From Selaginella moellendorffii (Eukaryota; Streptophyta; Lycopodiopsida; Selaginellales; Selaginellaceae), in NCBI RefSeq assembly GCF_000143415.4, contig NW_003314272.1:2567728-2631727 (forward strand): 64,000 nucleotides of DNA, read 5' to 3'. Shown piece after piece: positions 32,631 to 43,971 of this stretch. Below the pieces are notes generated by a model. The model saw only the letters and a program-made list of their open reading frames with translations. It did not search any database and was not told the DNA's origin. Made by a program: the position numbers and the translations under genes. The first letter of the stretch is position 1. Every line of letters begins with the position of its first letter.

Positions 32631-34388
32631 TTAAAGCAAATTTGGAGTTACATAATTTCTCTTTCTTTTTCTTTTGGACAAGAGAATTTTCACGACGCAC
32701 TGCTTGACATCGCGATCCAATGGGGTGGAACAAGTAGTGAAATCTTCCTCAACGTATTTCTGCCGGTCCTGGAAGATGAGCTCGTCCCCCAAATCTGGTA
32801 TGACGAAGACGAGCTTGTAACACCGCGGCGCCGGCAGGCCCCGCTCGCCGTGCCACCGATCAAACTCCTCGATCGCCTGAGCAACAGCGATGTGATGTAC
32901 TGGACGCTTGGAGCTCACAGTAAACACGAAGATCGAATCCGGAAGCTATCACAAAAGAAGAACTTTTATCAAGAACAAAATAAAAAGAAAAGAAATAACG
33001 AACCTTGAGATGATACGTCCAGGGGAAGAACAGACACTCTTCGTCACAAAACCACCATCGCTTCTCGGCAAGACAAGCTTCTCTTCCAAACCTTCGATGG
33101 TCTCGAGAGACTTGCACTGGAAAGCTCCACCCCGGGAGAGAACCTTGAGCGCGAACTTCTCGAAAATCTGCGACGCCAGTCCGTCAAAGAGCGTTCCTCT
33201 GCAATTAAAGAAATGTCCAAGGTAGCTCTCCACTCTCCTTCGTCGCCGCAGCTTCTCAAACGCCAGGCTCTGTATGAACACCGATCCAAGGACGAGCTGG
33301 AAGTTCTCGCAGGGAAGCTTCAAGCGCCCAAAGCTCCACCGTGGGAGCTTGTAGTGCACATGAATGCCGTCCTCGGCGCTCACGGGGGCCATCTCCCAGT
33401 CCGGATCACCCACAGCGCTTGCGGCAGCATCCATCACTCGGCGTCTCAAGCCATCGGTCGACTCATTCTTGCAGAGCACCAGGCTGGGCAGTCCTCCAGC
33501 GATCCCAAACCGCGCAGCCAGCTCCTCGTCGCTAAATCCCAGCTCCAGCGCCCGGTTACACGCGAGGAGCTCGCGCAGAGACCACGCCTCGAGGTGGCAG
33601 ATCTTGCCAAAGTCTTTGGCGAAGTTGTGGTATCCTGCCCGGTTTGGATTCGCGCACTGGAGCGTAGGACCTATGTGACCGACGTTCCTGGATGGTCCAT
33701 CCACGATCAACCACGCAGTTTCTCCGTCCCAGCCCTGTGGAACGTAGTAGCACGGCCCGGTCCAGACGAGAGGATCCTCGAGAGAGAAGTCGTAGAGAAA
33801 CCACTTATCGCGATCGTCATCGCCATCGCCACCATCGCGATCGAGGCGGTGGATAACTCGCGTCTTTCGCTGTGCGAGCTTGTAGAGCCAGTACAAGGCG
33901 AAGTAGCTCTTCCCAATCCCGGGAGTCCCAACGACATGGAAGCACCGCCAGCGGTCTTGTTCCAGCTCGCGCTCGATCAGCTCCTCCAAGAGGAGATAGT
34001 TTGGATGGATCCAAACGGGCGATGGCGCTCCTCGCAGCTCCAAGATCCCATTCTCCAGCTTTGCCGCCGCCAGATCCCTCGCAAACCTGCGCTGGGCGAC
34101 GTCGTCTTCACGGTGCATGATCATGAGGTAGACGTGCCTCCCTCTTTCCAGGATCCGTGCGTCCGCCCGGGTGTCCTGGATTTCCATCCATCCCTTGCGC
34201 TCTAGGGTGCAAACCATGACACTCGGGCGATGGCCCATAATCCTGCCCAGAACGTCGCGCAAAAGCATTCCATCCCTCGCCCGGAACGCTGCCGCGGTGG
34301 GATGCGAGATGGTCGCTTCGGGGCTGGGGTAAACACCTAGGCTCGGCGAAACATTGGCATACCACACTAGACACTCGCCATCGTCCAT
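32631..34388 (-). CDS. Crinkler/RHS-type P-loop NTPase protein
   Basis: The architecture is that of the RHS/Crinkler (CRN) ATPase family, known from oomycete, fungal and trypanosome proteins and reported in some plants. Exon 1 runs from 34388 to about 33004. It begins MDDGECLVWYANVSPS and contains the Walker A motif HVVGTPGIGKSYFALYWLY, a Walker B-like hydrophobic strand ending WLIVDGPS, and the family ARFGIAGGLPSLVL segment. A C-terminal block at 32945-32631 reads VSSKRPVHHIAVAQAIEEF and then CYKLVFVIPD. The two blocks are out of register by one base near 33.05-33.08 kb, so the gene is broken or I misread a splice. An in-frame ATG at 34508 adds residues that come from a ferroportin-derived flank. 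The cellular role is unknown, and the label 'effector' would be inference only. Confidence 0.7.
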
Positions 34389-34389
34389 A

Positions 34390-34780
34390 GCAAGAACTTC
34401 TTGAATAAACCCTAAACCCAAGTATTTTCTTCGCCAACTAAGTTTCTCGTAGTTTTCTCGCGATCTTCTGGACAGATTTGCCGCGAAGAGCTCATGAATG
34501 GAAGACACGTCTGTTCTAACGCAGCAAGGCTCGGCTCTCTCTCTCTCTCTCTCTCTCTCTCGCTCAGCAGATTGGAAACTTTCGAGGGATGTGTGTTTCG
34601 AAATGGATCGAATCGAGGGTCCATTGATTTTGCAAAACGCTTGGTTGAATCTTTCGGGGATGACTGCTTAGCGGGGTGCAGTCGTGGTCTATCTTCTTAG
34701 TTTTGAGAGTCTCAAGACGATGGGTAAGCTTGATCTACGCGTTTGGCTGGAAAGATGCATACTAGTCGCCTGTGACTTAG
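34390..34780 (+). pseudogene. decayed ferroportin fragment plus P450 3' tail
   Basis: In order are the 5'-flank strings caagaacttcttgaataaacc and ctaagtttctcgtagttttctcg, an exon-10 remnant (ctaacgcagcaagg), an exon-11 remnant (tttcgagggatgtgtg), the intron string ttgattttgcaaaacgcttg, and an exon-12 remnant (gggatgactgctt). It then continues as gatgcatactagtcgcctgtgac, which equals the last codons and 3' end of the P450 at 19.07-19.10 kb. It is a chimeric duplicate remnant. Confidence 0.8.
34533..34562. repeat. (CT)n microsatellite
   Basis: About fifteen CT units interrupt the ferroportin-derived fragment. No function is inferred. Confidence 0.95.
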
Positions 34781-34937
34781 CTTTGCCAAAATGTGAAGTT
34801 GCCAAGTTACCAAGTAATCGTCAAAAAGAAATTCTCACAAGGATAAAGAGCGCCGCGATCGAGCCACGGGCACTTACTCTCTCGTGGTTAAGACTTTACA
34901 AAATGGCTGTACAGGGTTGACAACTTGGCGTCGTTGA

Positions 34938-36451
34938 TCAGTTACTCTCCAAGCGGAGGCGGCGTGATTTCCTCGGCCGCCTCTGGCTCCCCTCTTCTTC
35001 TTCCTGCTCGTCAGCTTGAGATTGGCTGCCTGGGACTGTCTCCCTGGCTCGGTTCCGGGATGTCTTCCGGATCGGCGTCACAGTAGCAGCCGCCGCGGAC
35101 TCGACTCGGTCCGGCATTAGCTCCTGATTCTCGTCGAGTGATTGATGCATAGTCTGGATGGAAAGGGAAAGCGTCAGCCAAACCAGAAAGAGGAGGGACA
35201 TAAGTTGTCTGACCACCCAGTCCTGATAATCCAATCGCAGTACAAACTGCGTGTTGACAACGTTACCGCTAGCGCGGTCATCCTTACTGGGTGCGTTCTT
35301 GGGGACTGCAGAGAGAGATCATTCAGCAACCAGAAAGTCTGCTGAGAGACATGTACCTATGTGGATAACACCATTGTCACAGCTGATCTCCACCCTCCCG
35401 TCTTTCACAAGGAAAGACAACGCGAAGATGTTCTCAATTGTTTGCGCAAAGCTCTTCCTTTTTAAAACGAGCGCCTCGAACCGCACACGCTTATGAGTCC
35501 GCAAAATCCTGAACATGGTTTCAATGTTTTTGTCCGTCTCAGTACTCATATTTTCCACTGCTTCAACCTGGAACGGAGAAAGACAAAAGAAATTAAAAAA
35601 ATTAAAAAAATCAAAACTTGATTCACGAATTCGCTGATATACTCACTTCTTGAGGACGGGTAGAAGGCCCAGGCTTCTCTCGGGTCCTCGGTGCAGGCCT
35701 TTTTCTCTGCTTCGGCACAATGTCCATAGGCCCGACCCTTAAAAACGCGACATTTCGTTAAGACGTGATGGTTCAAACAAGGACGAGACTTACATGGTGC
35801 TGAGCCCAGGAGCGTCACAGATGAACTCGGAGGCCTCGTAGCCGAGCTTCATCCAATCAATGCCACCGCCGTCTTTGCATTTATGGATGGCCACCGAGCA
35901 AAAGTCCGCTGACGTTGGGCCACCGTTTTGTTGCATGCCCTTTGCATATTGAACAACGCAAGCCGAAAGATCGCGTATAGCTTCCAGGTCGGCTATTTGC
36001 TCGCGAGGCCTCTCCACTACAAAAAAAGAAAAAAGAAAAAAAATAAAAGAAATAAAACGCGAGGGATAATTCACCAGAAAAGAGATCACAATGAAGGTTC
36101 ATACCTTTGTTATAGAGACTATCCACGCGCCCAATGAGCACATTAAATTTCTGGGAGTCACGCACAATGTCATCCTTCTCGCCTACGAACAAATGCCCAA
36201 GAGGAATAAGTGATCGTAGCGTTTGAAAGAAAAAAAACAATAAAAAAGAAAAGGAAAGAAAGAGAGCGCGCACCTGATATTTCACTTTTGAGATCCCTGT
36301 AACACGACCTGATCGATCGTAGCTCCGACGCGGACATTTGGGGGCCAGACCCTCCCTCCTGAGAGGCTTGCGTCGGCGCTGGAGTGCCGAAATCGCCAGC
36401 GCTACTCCGCCGTCTGGAGCTCCCCATCCTGCTGGACTCACCTCTCGCCAT
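34938..36451 (-). CDS. NSE4: NSE4, kleisin subunit of the SMC5/6 complex
   Basis: NSE4 bridges the heads of the SMC5/6 complex in DNA repair and chromosome maintenance in the nucleus. Seven exons read in frame for 361 aa (36274-36451, 36105-36182, 35794-36016, 35647-35737, 35357-35567, 35217-35305, 34938-35153). The introns are about 60-90 nt. Landmarks: IRSCYRDLKSEIS near the N-terminus, VLIGRVDSLYNK, RPREQIADLEAIRDLS, IDWMKLGYEASEF, VGPMDIVPKQRKRP, and the C-terminal kleisin segment VRFEALVLKRKSFAQTIENI followed by FALSFLVKDGRVEI, then FVLRLDYQDW. All motifs of the family are present and the length is near the usual ~400. Two partial copies of this gene lie at 19.15 and 27.0-32.2 kb. An ATG at 36478 is also in frame. 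Confidence 0.93.
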
Positions 36452-37007
36452 GGCGCGCCCCGCCCACGAAAGCTTCAACTAGACTCCAGGGCGGCAAGAA
36501 ATTTTCATGAAAAAAACGCTAGGCTATGGTTCGAATCCTGCCCTAAAAAAAAGCTTAGAAAACTCAGGGGGCTGGGGTTCGAATCTCCCGCGCTCCCAGA
36601 AAATTTAAGAAGCTGAAGCTTAGCGCACGGCTAGGATGCTGCCACGTGCCGGGCTAATCCTCTTCTCGCGTACTGCTTCTAAAAGCCGAGTCTCTGGGAA
36701 TTCCACACTTCAGTCCGTGGTATAATCTCCACCCTGTCCAAGAACCTCTCTAAACTTTGAGCAATCTCTCAGCTTCCATAGCTATAGCAGCCGCTGGAGA
36801 GCCATCGACATGAAAACTTCTGTAACGTAGAGGTGCAAATACCATGAGCGAGAAAACCTTGGCTCACCTTTAAGACTTGGTGAATTGGCGGCGGAAAAAT
36901 AGTAGAGTCTAGCATTTGTGAGTGGTCAAGGCCGGCGGCAAGGAGAAACCAGCCGCGGTTAATCAATCGCTGTCATTATTGTCCACAAGCTACAAGCTTG
37001 GCGGTGA
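36452..37007. other. intergenic with two tRNA T-arm-like strings
   Basis: The strings atggttcgaatcctgcc (36522) and ggggttcgaatctcccgcgc (about 36564) resemble tRNA T-arms and carry a B-box core, but no matching 5' arm occurs upstream of either. The rest shows no gene. Confidence 0.4.
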
Positions 37008-39351
37008 TTACGCTCCGTAAGGTGACATTTGTGCTCCTTGAAGTGAGACCCCCGCTCCATCTTGCAACTGTTGCATTGAACAGATTAGAGAAGAGTTTCT
37101 ATGAAAATCAGAAAGAGCAAAAGAAAGAGCTACCTGTTGTTCTTGAGTCCACGTATAAGCTGGCATTTGGGACATTCTATAGTATGGTTCCTTGAGATCA
37201 AACTTTCCAGAAGAGCTCTGGATGGTTGCACCTTGGCCAGCCCCGGCTCCCCATGATGTGGCTATACAGGATTTCAGAGGATTCAAGACGTCTTCCAAGC
37301 AAACAACTTACTTGACATGCTGAGATTTATTGTATAGCTCTGAGCACTGTGCGCCGACAAATGCAACCGCGTTGTGATTGTCTGTCCGGCCATAACGTAC
37401 AAAGGTTGAGAGAGCACAAGCCTCAGTTGATACCAATGCGTCGTTGGTGCTCCAGGGGCCGTTGTCAGCCATCTCGGGATAGTACTGCAAATAACGAGAA
37501 GATCAAGCATGTTTTAAGAAATTCCTAGAATGCATCCTTACCTTCCATTGAAGAGGACGTCAAACCAGCAGGCTATGCCGTGAACTCTTGCAGCCATTGT
37601 TGCTGTAAAGGTTAAAGGAATGACAATGTCGTACAAATCTTCTTCCTAACAAGCTGCAGTCAGATGCATTGCCACAATTTCCAGTACAAACCCGATATTC
37701 ATACCTTCATGGAAGTCAGATCAAGAGAATGCATGGCTGGAGGCGCAACGAGAAGTCGTGGATCAAATGCATCAACTACGGGCTGCACATACTATTTAGA
37801 CCACAGCAACAATGAAGAACTGAATGGTGGTACCTGAGAAAAATAGCCTTGAAATGCGGCATTATGCAAAGGGGTCAGGTCTACACCGTAGTAGCTCTGT
37901 TGTTGCCAAAACAGTGCCTGTCGATACACCAGGATGCAATTTAGAAGACTATCCTCAAGATAAGTGTACCTTATTAGCAATCTCGACGAAAAGGTATTCA
38001 TCGCTGAAGGGAGCCATGTGGATTCTGAGAATACACGTATGCCACTGAGAGCAAGTATTGAGGGACAAAAAACTCACCTCCCAAGACCAGGAAACATTTT
38101 CCCGCCAGGGACCAAAAACCGGTCTCTAGCGATGATATACGACTCTAGCATTCGCTCGTTTACAAGCAAAGTTCCTGCAATAGCAAAAAAGGGCTGTAAA
38201 ACACACAAGCACCTCCAAGAGCTCACCCATGGGCTCGGAAATAAGAACATCTGCTTTTTCCGGAAGTTCGACATCTTCCACTTTACCGTGAATTACCTGG
38301 CCACAGTGACATGAGTTTAAGGTTGATAAACCTGCAATGCTTACTGTTATGCGCTGAGATAACACATGGTTGCCAGCAATCAGTTTTCGTGCATAATCTG
38401 CCATGGATGAAGCCTCTACTGCGTAGACATGCTTCGCACCAGCCTTCCACCAAAAGACTTAGAAACACAAAAGGAGATTCTCGAGAAGTTAAAGTAACTT
38501 ACCTGAGCAGCAAACAGAGATAATATGCCACTTCCAGCGCCGACATCAACCACAACTCGGCCCTGAAAGTCCGCACGATTCTCCACCACAGCGGCATAAT
38601 AAGTGCCTGGTCATAATAAAAAGAGAACCCTGACTTGAAAACCGAATCGCATTGTTTCGCTGAGAAAAGGGAAAACCTGTTCTCACGTAGTCCTGTAACA
38701 TATTTTGTTGATGGAGGAGTTGTCCATAGTAGTGGAAATACATCTTGGCAGACGACGCTTCGATCTTCTTATCAAACTTACTGGAATCCTTCGCGACTTC
38801 TGTAGAGCCATTAGGCAGTTTCATTGCTGCAACAGAGACATCGTCCTTAGTAATGACTTCTGTTTCAAAAGATAGAAAAAAACCTTTATTCGGGCTGTGG
38901 ATCGCATCAAAAAATGTGTCGCTCGACTCTTCTGACTTGAATTCCGCGGTAAACGTTCTAGGATACACAGCCTACAAAATATCTAGCATCAAAGCACTAG
39001 AGGAACCTAATACTCTACCTTGTTTGCTTCATCCTCGACAGTATTCACAATCCAAAGCTGAGTCGATGGGCCTATTCTAAAAATCTACCAGCCAAAAGAA
39101 AAAAATCAATAACAAAATTAGATCATGCCGTGAAGGCTTACCTGACAGCGCTGCAAGTAAAATTGCTCCTGGAAAGGAGCTGGAGCTTCATCCCCCTCTG
39201 AAAAATGCCCCACAAACTCCACAAACGAGCCGCGCTGATCGCAGCACAGCCTGGCCGTGACATCGATTCCTGATGCTGCCGCCGCATCTCTCCCCGCTCC
39301 CGAGACAAATCGAATTCTTATGTCATTGAAGGCCCGCAGCTGCGGCGACGC
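37008..39351 (-). CDS. PRMT4: PRMT4/CARM1-type protein arginine methyltransferase
   Basis: This type I arginine methyltransferase makes asymmetric dimethylarginine on histone H3 and RNA-binding proteins in nucleus and cytoplasm. Fourteen exons from ATG 39351 give 1623 coding bases, 540 aa, like plant PRMT4. An ATG at 39525 would add 58 residues. The N-terminal region is PH-like. The catalytic core has [20 protein letters not shown] (SAM motif I), the YAVEAS acidic loop, [20 protein letters not shown] with the double-E loop completed by NERMLESY, and THW in the C-terminal barrel (APTTHWYQL). The short introns are phase-consistent throughout. The C-terminus ends [11 protein letters not shown]. 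No lesion is seen. Confidence 0.94.
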
Positions 39352-42107
39352 GAGCATTTGAGCAGCAGCAAAGCGCCGAGCCGCAGCCGCTCCCTGCGCT
39401 GAGTGAAACCCTAAAATAGGGCGTAGGGTTTTAAGATAGAATCTCAATAACCTGGCAGAGCATATTCTATTGTAAAGCCTATTAGGATCAACTATATATA
39501 ACAACATTTTTCTGATGGAGACCAATGGCTAGAGGTAGAGCATGTGGCGTGGAAGATCTTATTTATTTTGTTCTCCGACAAAGTTACAAAAGTTGTGAGT
39601 TTTTGCAGTATAATGATCATCTTGTTTTCAATCCAAAGATCTTTGGAGCCTTTAAAAAGTTTATGGATATTGTAATCCTTAAAAGTAACTTGTTCTAACT
39701 AATAAAATGTGTATCTAGATGAATTTTTAAGTCTTCTCAATGCACATTACCCCATGTTCTTTTAAGGAGTATAATAATTCTTGTCAATTGCATTAATATG
39801 TAAGGCAATACACCATAAAAGTATCTATCCATAAATTTCAATTTTATCATTGTGAAGATGGCTACAATGCCATATATTAATATTATTGTAGTGGGATTTT
39901 GATGGCCATCAAATTCGTTTCATATACACATTTTTATATTCCATTTTCATATTCTATACACTTAAATTGGTTGGTGGAGGAGAAGGATAGTTTTGATTGT
40001 TCTTAAGGAGTATTTAGATTTGGGATTTTGATTTAGATCTAGTTTTTGAATCATTTAAATCTCCATTTCCTTATAACTTTTTTAATTTCTTCTTTTTTAT
40101 TTTTTTCCTTTACATTCATCTTCTTGGAAGAGCAATAACTTCCCCCTCTTTTGACTTTGGAATAGTAGTTGGTGCAATTGTTGGATGTTATGTGGTTACA
40201 GTCGAACAATTAAAGTTTGAATAGTTGCAAAACAAGTAGTAGGGCAAAAAAAAAAAATGTCAATCTTCTACTAATGGTAAGTTAGATACTAAAAATTTCT
40301 CAAAACACTTTATAGACCATATTGATAAAATACTATTAAAATATGATATAGATATTATAAAAAATTTAAGGTTTGTATTCCATTTAATCAGAAGGATGTT
40401 GCAGTGTTGATGATACCCCTACAAGAAGTTGCTAAAGAGCCACTTGAGCTTATATACATACAACTCTCTTGCCTAAAGATCCAGATTTTCAAGTGGCTAT
40501 TGAGCAACTTCTTGTACACAAGCATTATCAACACTACAACATTCTTCTGACTATATAGAATACTATACAAACAAATTTTAAATTTAATGACTTGACATAG
40601 ATCTACCATTGCTTTGGGTGGTAGACATAAATGTGATCTGTACAGCCTTCTTGTTAAGGTAAAAATCAATGAGGTTAATCTTCTTTTGATGCAATTGTTA
40701 TGATCTTAAATGTAAAAATGTAAGAGAATTTTCAGATTAGTCTTACATACCCTGTTCAAAGTGAATTGTCACATGCTCTTGACATTGTCCTAGACATCGT
40801 CCTCTGAAATGTCGTACGGATTTATATTTCCTTGCTTGTAATCAACACTTTGTTCTACATTGTCACAAGATTTTGTGTCATGAGAATCTATGGTTACCTT
40901 GTATGTGTTCTTTGAGATAACTAAGTGGTAGAGTAAAACTCATACATGCTAAGACTATCAATCATCAAATCACATTTCCAATCTAACAATTATAAAAGAA
41001 GTTGATAACTATTTTCAAAATTAATGCTGTAGACTGGAGCCCGTTCCAACCCACTGGAGGCCATCAGGAGGATGATGAATAATGGAGTCCGGCAGTGGTC
41101 ACATTGCTGCTGCTCCACCACGAAGGGCATAACGTTTGCAAATGCAGAATGTCATACAGATTAAGACACAATATGCATGCATAACCTGAACAATTAAACG
41201 ACACAGGCAGCCTGGAACCTATGCAAGGACCACCAATAAAGATGACGAGCTTCCAGTGGTGTTAGAGATAAAACACTTAGTAAGAAATATGATCCAAAAT
41301 TCTCTGCAGCCACTGGAATTGCAATAACCGCTGTGCAAAGTGCCATGGAACAATGCACAATAGATACAACATTTTTATCTAACATACAAAGACCTATTCT
41401 TCGCTAGAATATAGTACCATATTCATTTGCACCTATAAGGTTGATTTCTAGCACTCAACTGACGTTTTACCTCCAGAATTCAGACAATCAAGCTTGAGAA
41501 CACCTTGTGGATCAAGCTTTACCAAAGAAGACACGACCCAAACTCTAAGAGCTGGCCTGAATTGCAAGAGCAAGGTCACCACGTCATAGATCCTCACGAC
41601 CTTGATGACAACCTAACCACCCGGGCATCCATGCGACTCTCATTTGGAGATCGCTCTTGGACGAGAAAATCCGCGTGGTCCTTACATGCCATCCATGTAA
41701 GGATGGATGGCTAATCCCCCTGCGCGAACATCACCACGCCGAGCCCTTTTAATTAGTGCAATTTGTTTGACCAGTAGTTGCGTACTGCTTCGTGTCGCAG
41801 CAAGTGGTCATGCTGGAGATACAGACGTGATGTAGACCATGCTCAGCTTGTAAGCTCTAGTTTCCATGTAAAGACGCTAAAATTCATCGGCATTAATGCT
41901 TATTGGTACAAGAGGTTTTTTGTTCTTCTCAAACTCTTCTTGCATTGCACTTTGCATGGCACAAATTAAGAAGAGAATCAGCTAGCACACAAATAAAGTG
42001 CTGACTAACATTGACTATGTCAGCTTTGCCATCGAGTTTATTGTTTTGAGAGAAGAACATGGATGTAAATATCTATACAACATGTATGTAGTTGGACCAA
42101 GTGTGAT
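39352..42107. other. AT-rich interval with one fold-back and no gene
   Basis: From about 39.54 to 41.0 kb the sequence is strongly AT-rich with short frames only. The 40388-40550 inverted repeat is listed separately. From 41.0 to 42.1 kb the composition is closer to average, but no recognised frame was found. A 9-bp perfect hairpin (ccttacatg ... catgtaagg) is at 41679-41701. The last ~100 bases are probably the 3' UTR of SufB. Confidence 0.45.
40388..40550. repeat. imperfect inverted repeat of about 60 bp arms, 41-nt loop
   Basis: The left arm 40388-40447 (tcagaaggatgttgcagtg ...) pairs with the right arm 40489-40550 (tcaagtggctattgagcaac ...). They match with about eight mismatches or small indels. 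The longest uninterrupted match is around agcaacttcttgta. It could be a MITE-like element, or a small-RNA precursor. Confidence 0.8.
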
Positions 42108-43850
42108 TTACCCAACACTGTTCTCCAGTTTCAAGCTCATAAGCTGATTTACCTCGGCCGCAAACTCAAGAGGCAACTCGTTGAAAACTTCGCGGCAAAA
42201 GCCACCGATGATCGTCGCCACTGCCTTCTCCGGCTCGATCCCCCTCTGCTGGAAGTAAAACAGCTGGTCCTCGCCGATCTTGGACGTAGTGGCTTCGTGC
42301 TCCACTCGAGCACTCGGGTTCTTGTCCTGGAAGTGACAAGATCAGAAAGAAACCTCGATCAAAACCACGAGAAGCAGAAAGCTAATGGAGCTTTTGCATA
42401 CCTGCGTGTAAGGATAAGTATTGGCGACGCAGTTGTTCCCGATGAGCATCGAGTCACACTGCGAGAAGCTCCTCGAGTTGTCGGCGGTGGGCTGGATCTG
42501 GACGAGGCCCCTGTAGCAGTTCCGGGACTCTCCAGCAGATATCCCCTTGCTCACAATCCGGCTCCTCGAGTTCTTCCCGACGTGGATCATCTTAGTGCCC
42601 GTGTCCGCCTGCTGCCTGTTGTTGGTGACGGCCACCGAGTAAAACTCCCCCACCGAATCGTCCCCTCGCAGTATAACGCTCGGGTACTTCCAAGTGATGG
42701 CCGACCCGGTCTCGACTTGCGTCCACGAGATCTTCGATTTCTTCCCGGCACACAGCCCCCGCTTCGTCACAAAGTTGTAGATTCCTCCTCGCCCCTGAGC
42801 GTCACCCGCGTACCAGTTCTGCACCGTCGAGTACTTTATCTCGGCTCCCTCGGCACAGTAGAGCTCCACAACCGCTGCGTGGAGCTGGTTCTTATCGTAG
42901 GACGGGGCAGTGCATCCCTCCAAGTAGCTCACGAAGCTCTTCTCGTCGGCGATGATCAAAGTCCGCTCAAACTGCCCGGTTTCCAGCGCGTTGATGCGGA
43001 AGTACGTCGAGATCTCCATCGGGGAGACGGTGTTCTTGGGGATGTAGCAGAAGGATCCATCGCTAAACACGGCAGAGTTTAGAGCGGCATAGTAGTTGTC
43101 CGCGACCGGAACCACGCTGCCCAAGTACTTCTTCACGAGCTCCGGGAACCTGTGGACGGCCTCGGAGATGGAGCAGAAGATCACCCCGGCGGCCTCGAGA
43201 GTTTTCCTGTGCGTGGTGGCGATGGAGACGGAGTCAAAGACGGCGTCCACGGCGACGTTGGCCAGCCTCTTTTGCTCCGTGAGAGGGATCCCGAGCTTCC
43301 GGAACGTCTCCAGGAGCTCCGGATCCACCTCGTCCAAGCTCTGCTTCACCTCCTTCTGCTTTGGGGCGGTGTAGTAGCAGAAGTCCTGGAAGTCGATCTT
43401 CGGATAGGTGTTGTCCGACCAGCTTGGCTCTTCCATCTTGAGCCACTGGCGATAGGCGTTGAGGCGGAACTGGAGGAGCCAGTCGGGCTCCTTCTTCTTG
43501 GAGGAGATCAAACGGACAGTGCTCTCGTCCAGGCCCTTGGGGATGGACTCGGACGCCACATTGGAGACGAATCCCCACTTGTAATCCCTGTCCAGGAACT
43601 GCCGGATCGTCTCATCGCTGCTGCTGCCAGTGCCGCTACTGCTAGGCTTGATTTCCAAAACCTCCGGCGGAGGGATTTCGGCGCGAATCGAGCTGAATCG
43701 CCTGCTCTTGCGAGGGATGTCTAGAGATTTTCTTACCTGGTACAGCCTCCCTCCCAGGAAGCCGATCGCCGGCTGCGGCATTCCAATCCATGGCTTGCTC
43801 GAGGCGCCCGCCTCGGAGAAGCAATTGAGCTGCGTCATCGTCGGCGCCAT
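42108..43850 (-). CDS. SUFB: SufB, Fe-S cluster assembly scaffold (plastid)
   Basis: SufB forms the SUFBC2D scaffold for plastid iron-sulphur cluster assembly. Two exons (43850-42402 and 42326-42108, joined phase 0) give 555 aa. The first about 70 residues are Ser/Arg-rich transit sequence. The core starts around [12 protein letters not shown]. Conserved text includes [56 protein letters not shown], and the cluster-binding region [16 protein letters not shown]. The C-terminus [20 protein letters not shown] and [18 protein letters not shown] is complete. The gene is head-to-head with the CCHC protein gene at 43.97 kb. Confidence 0.95.
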
Positions 43851-43971
43851 TGTTTAGCCCTAGAAATGGGACACGTCATCGTCTTTTAGGGTTCTTGGGC
43901 GGCACTATTAGGGTTTCGCTGTCGCGAAACGCGATCGCTAGCTGGGCAGGGTTTGGGAGCGGTCGTCGGAG
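43851..43971. promoter_or_regulatory. very short bidirectional promoter between SufB and the CCHC gene
   Basis: Only 121 bases separate the two divergent start codons. Two telo-box-like strings (ttttagggttc and attagggtttcg) and an acacgtcatc ACGT-core element occur. Such motifs are common in plant housekeeping promoters. Confidence 0.6.

Noticed and set aside
33213-34205. 330-codon plus-strand frame
   Set aside because: It is antisense to the NTPase gene and shows no motif of its own.
36520-36590. functional tRNA gene
   Set aside because: No acceptor or D-arm pairs with the T-arm strings.
42297-43082. 261-codon plus-strand frame
   Set aside because: It is antisense to the SufB exon, whose family match is unambiguous.
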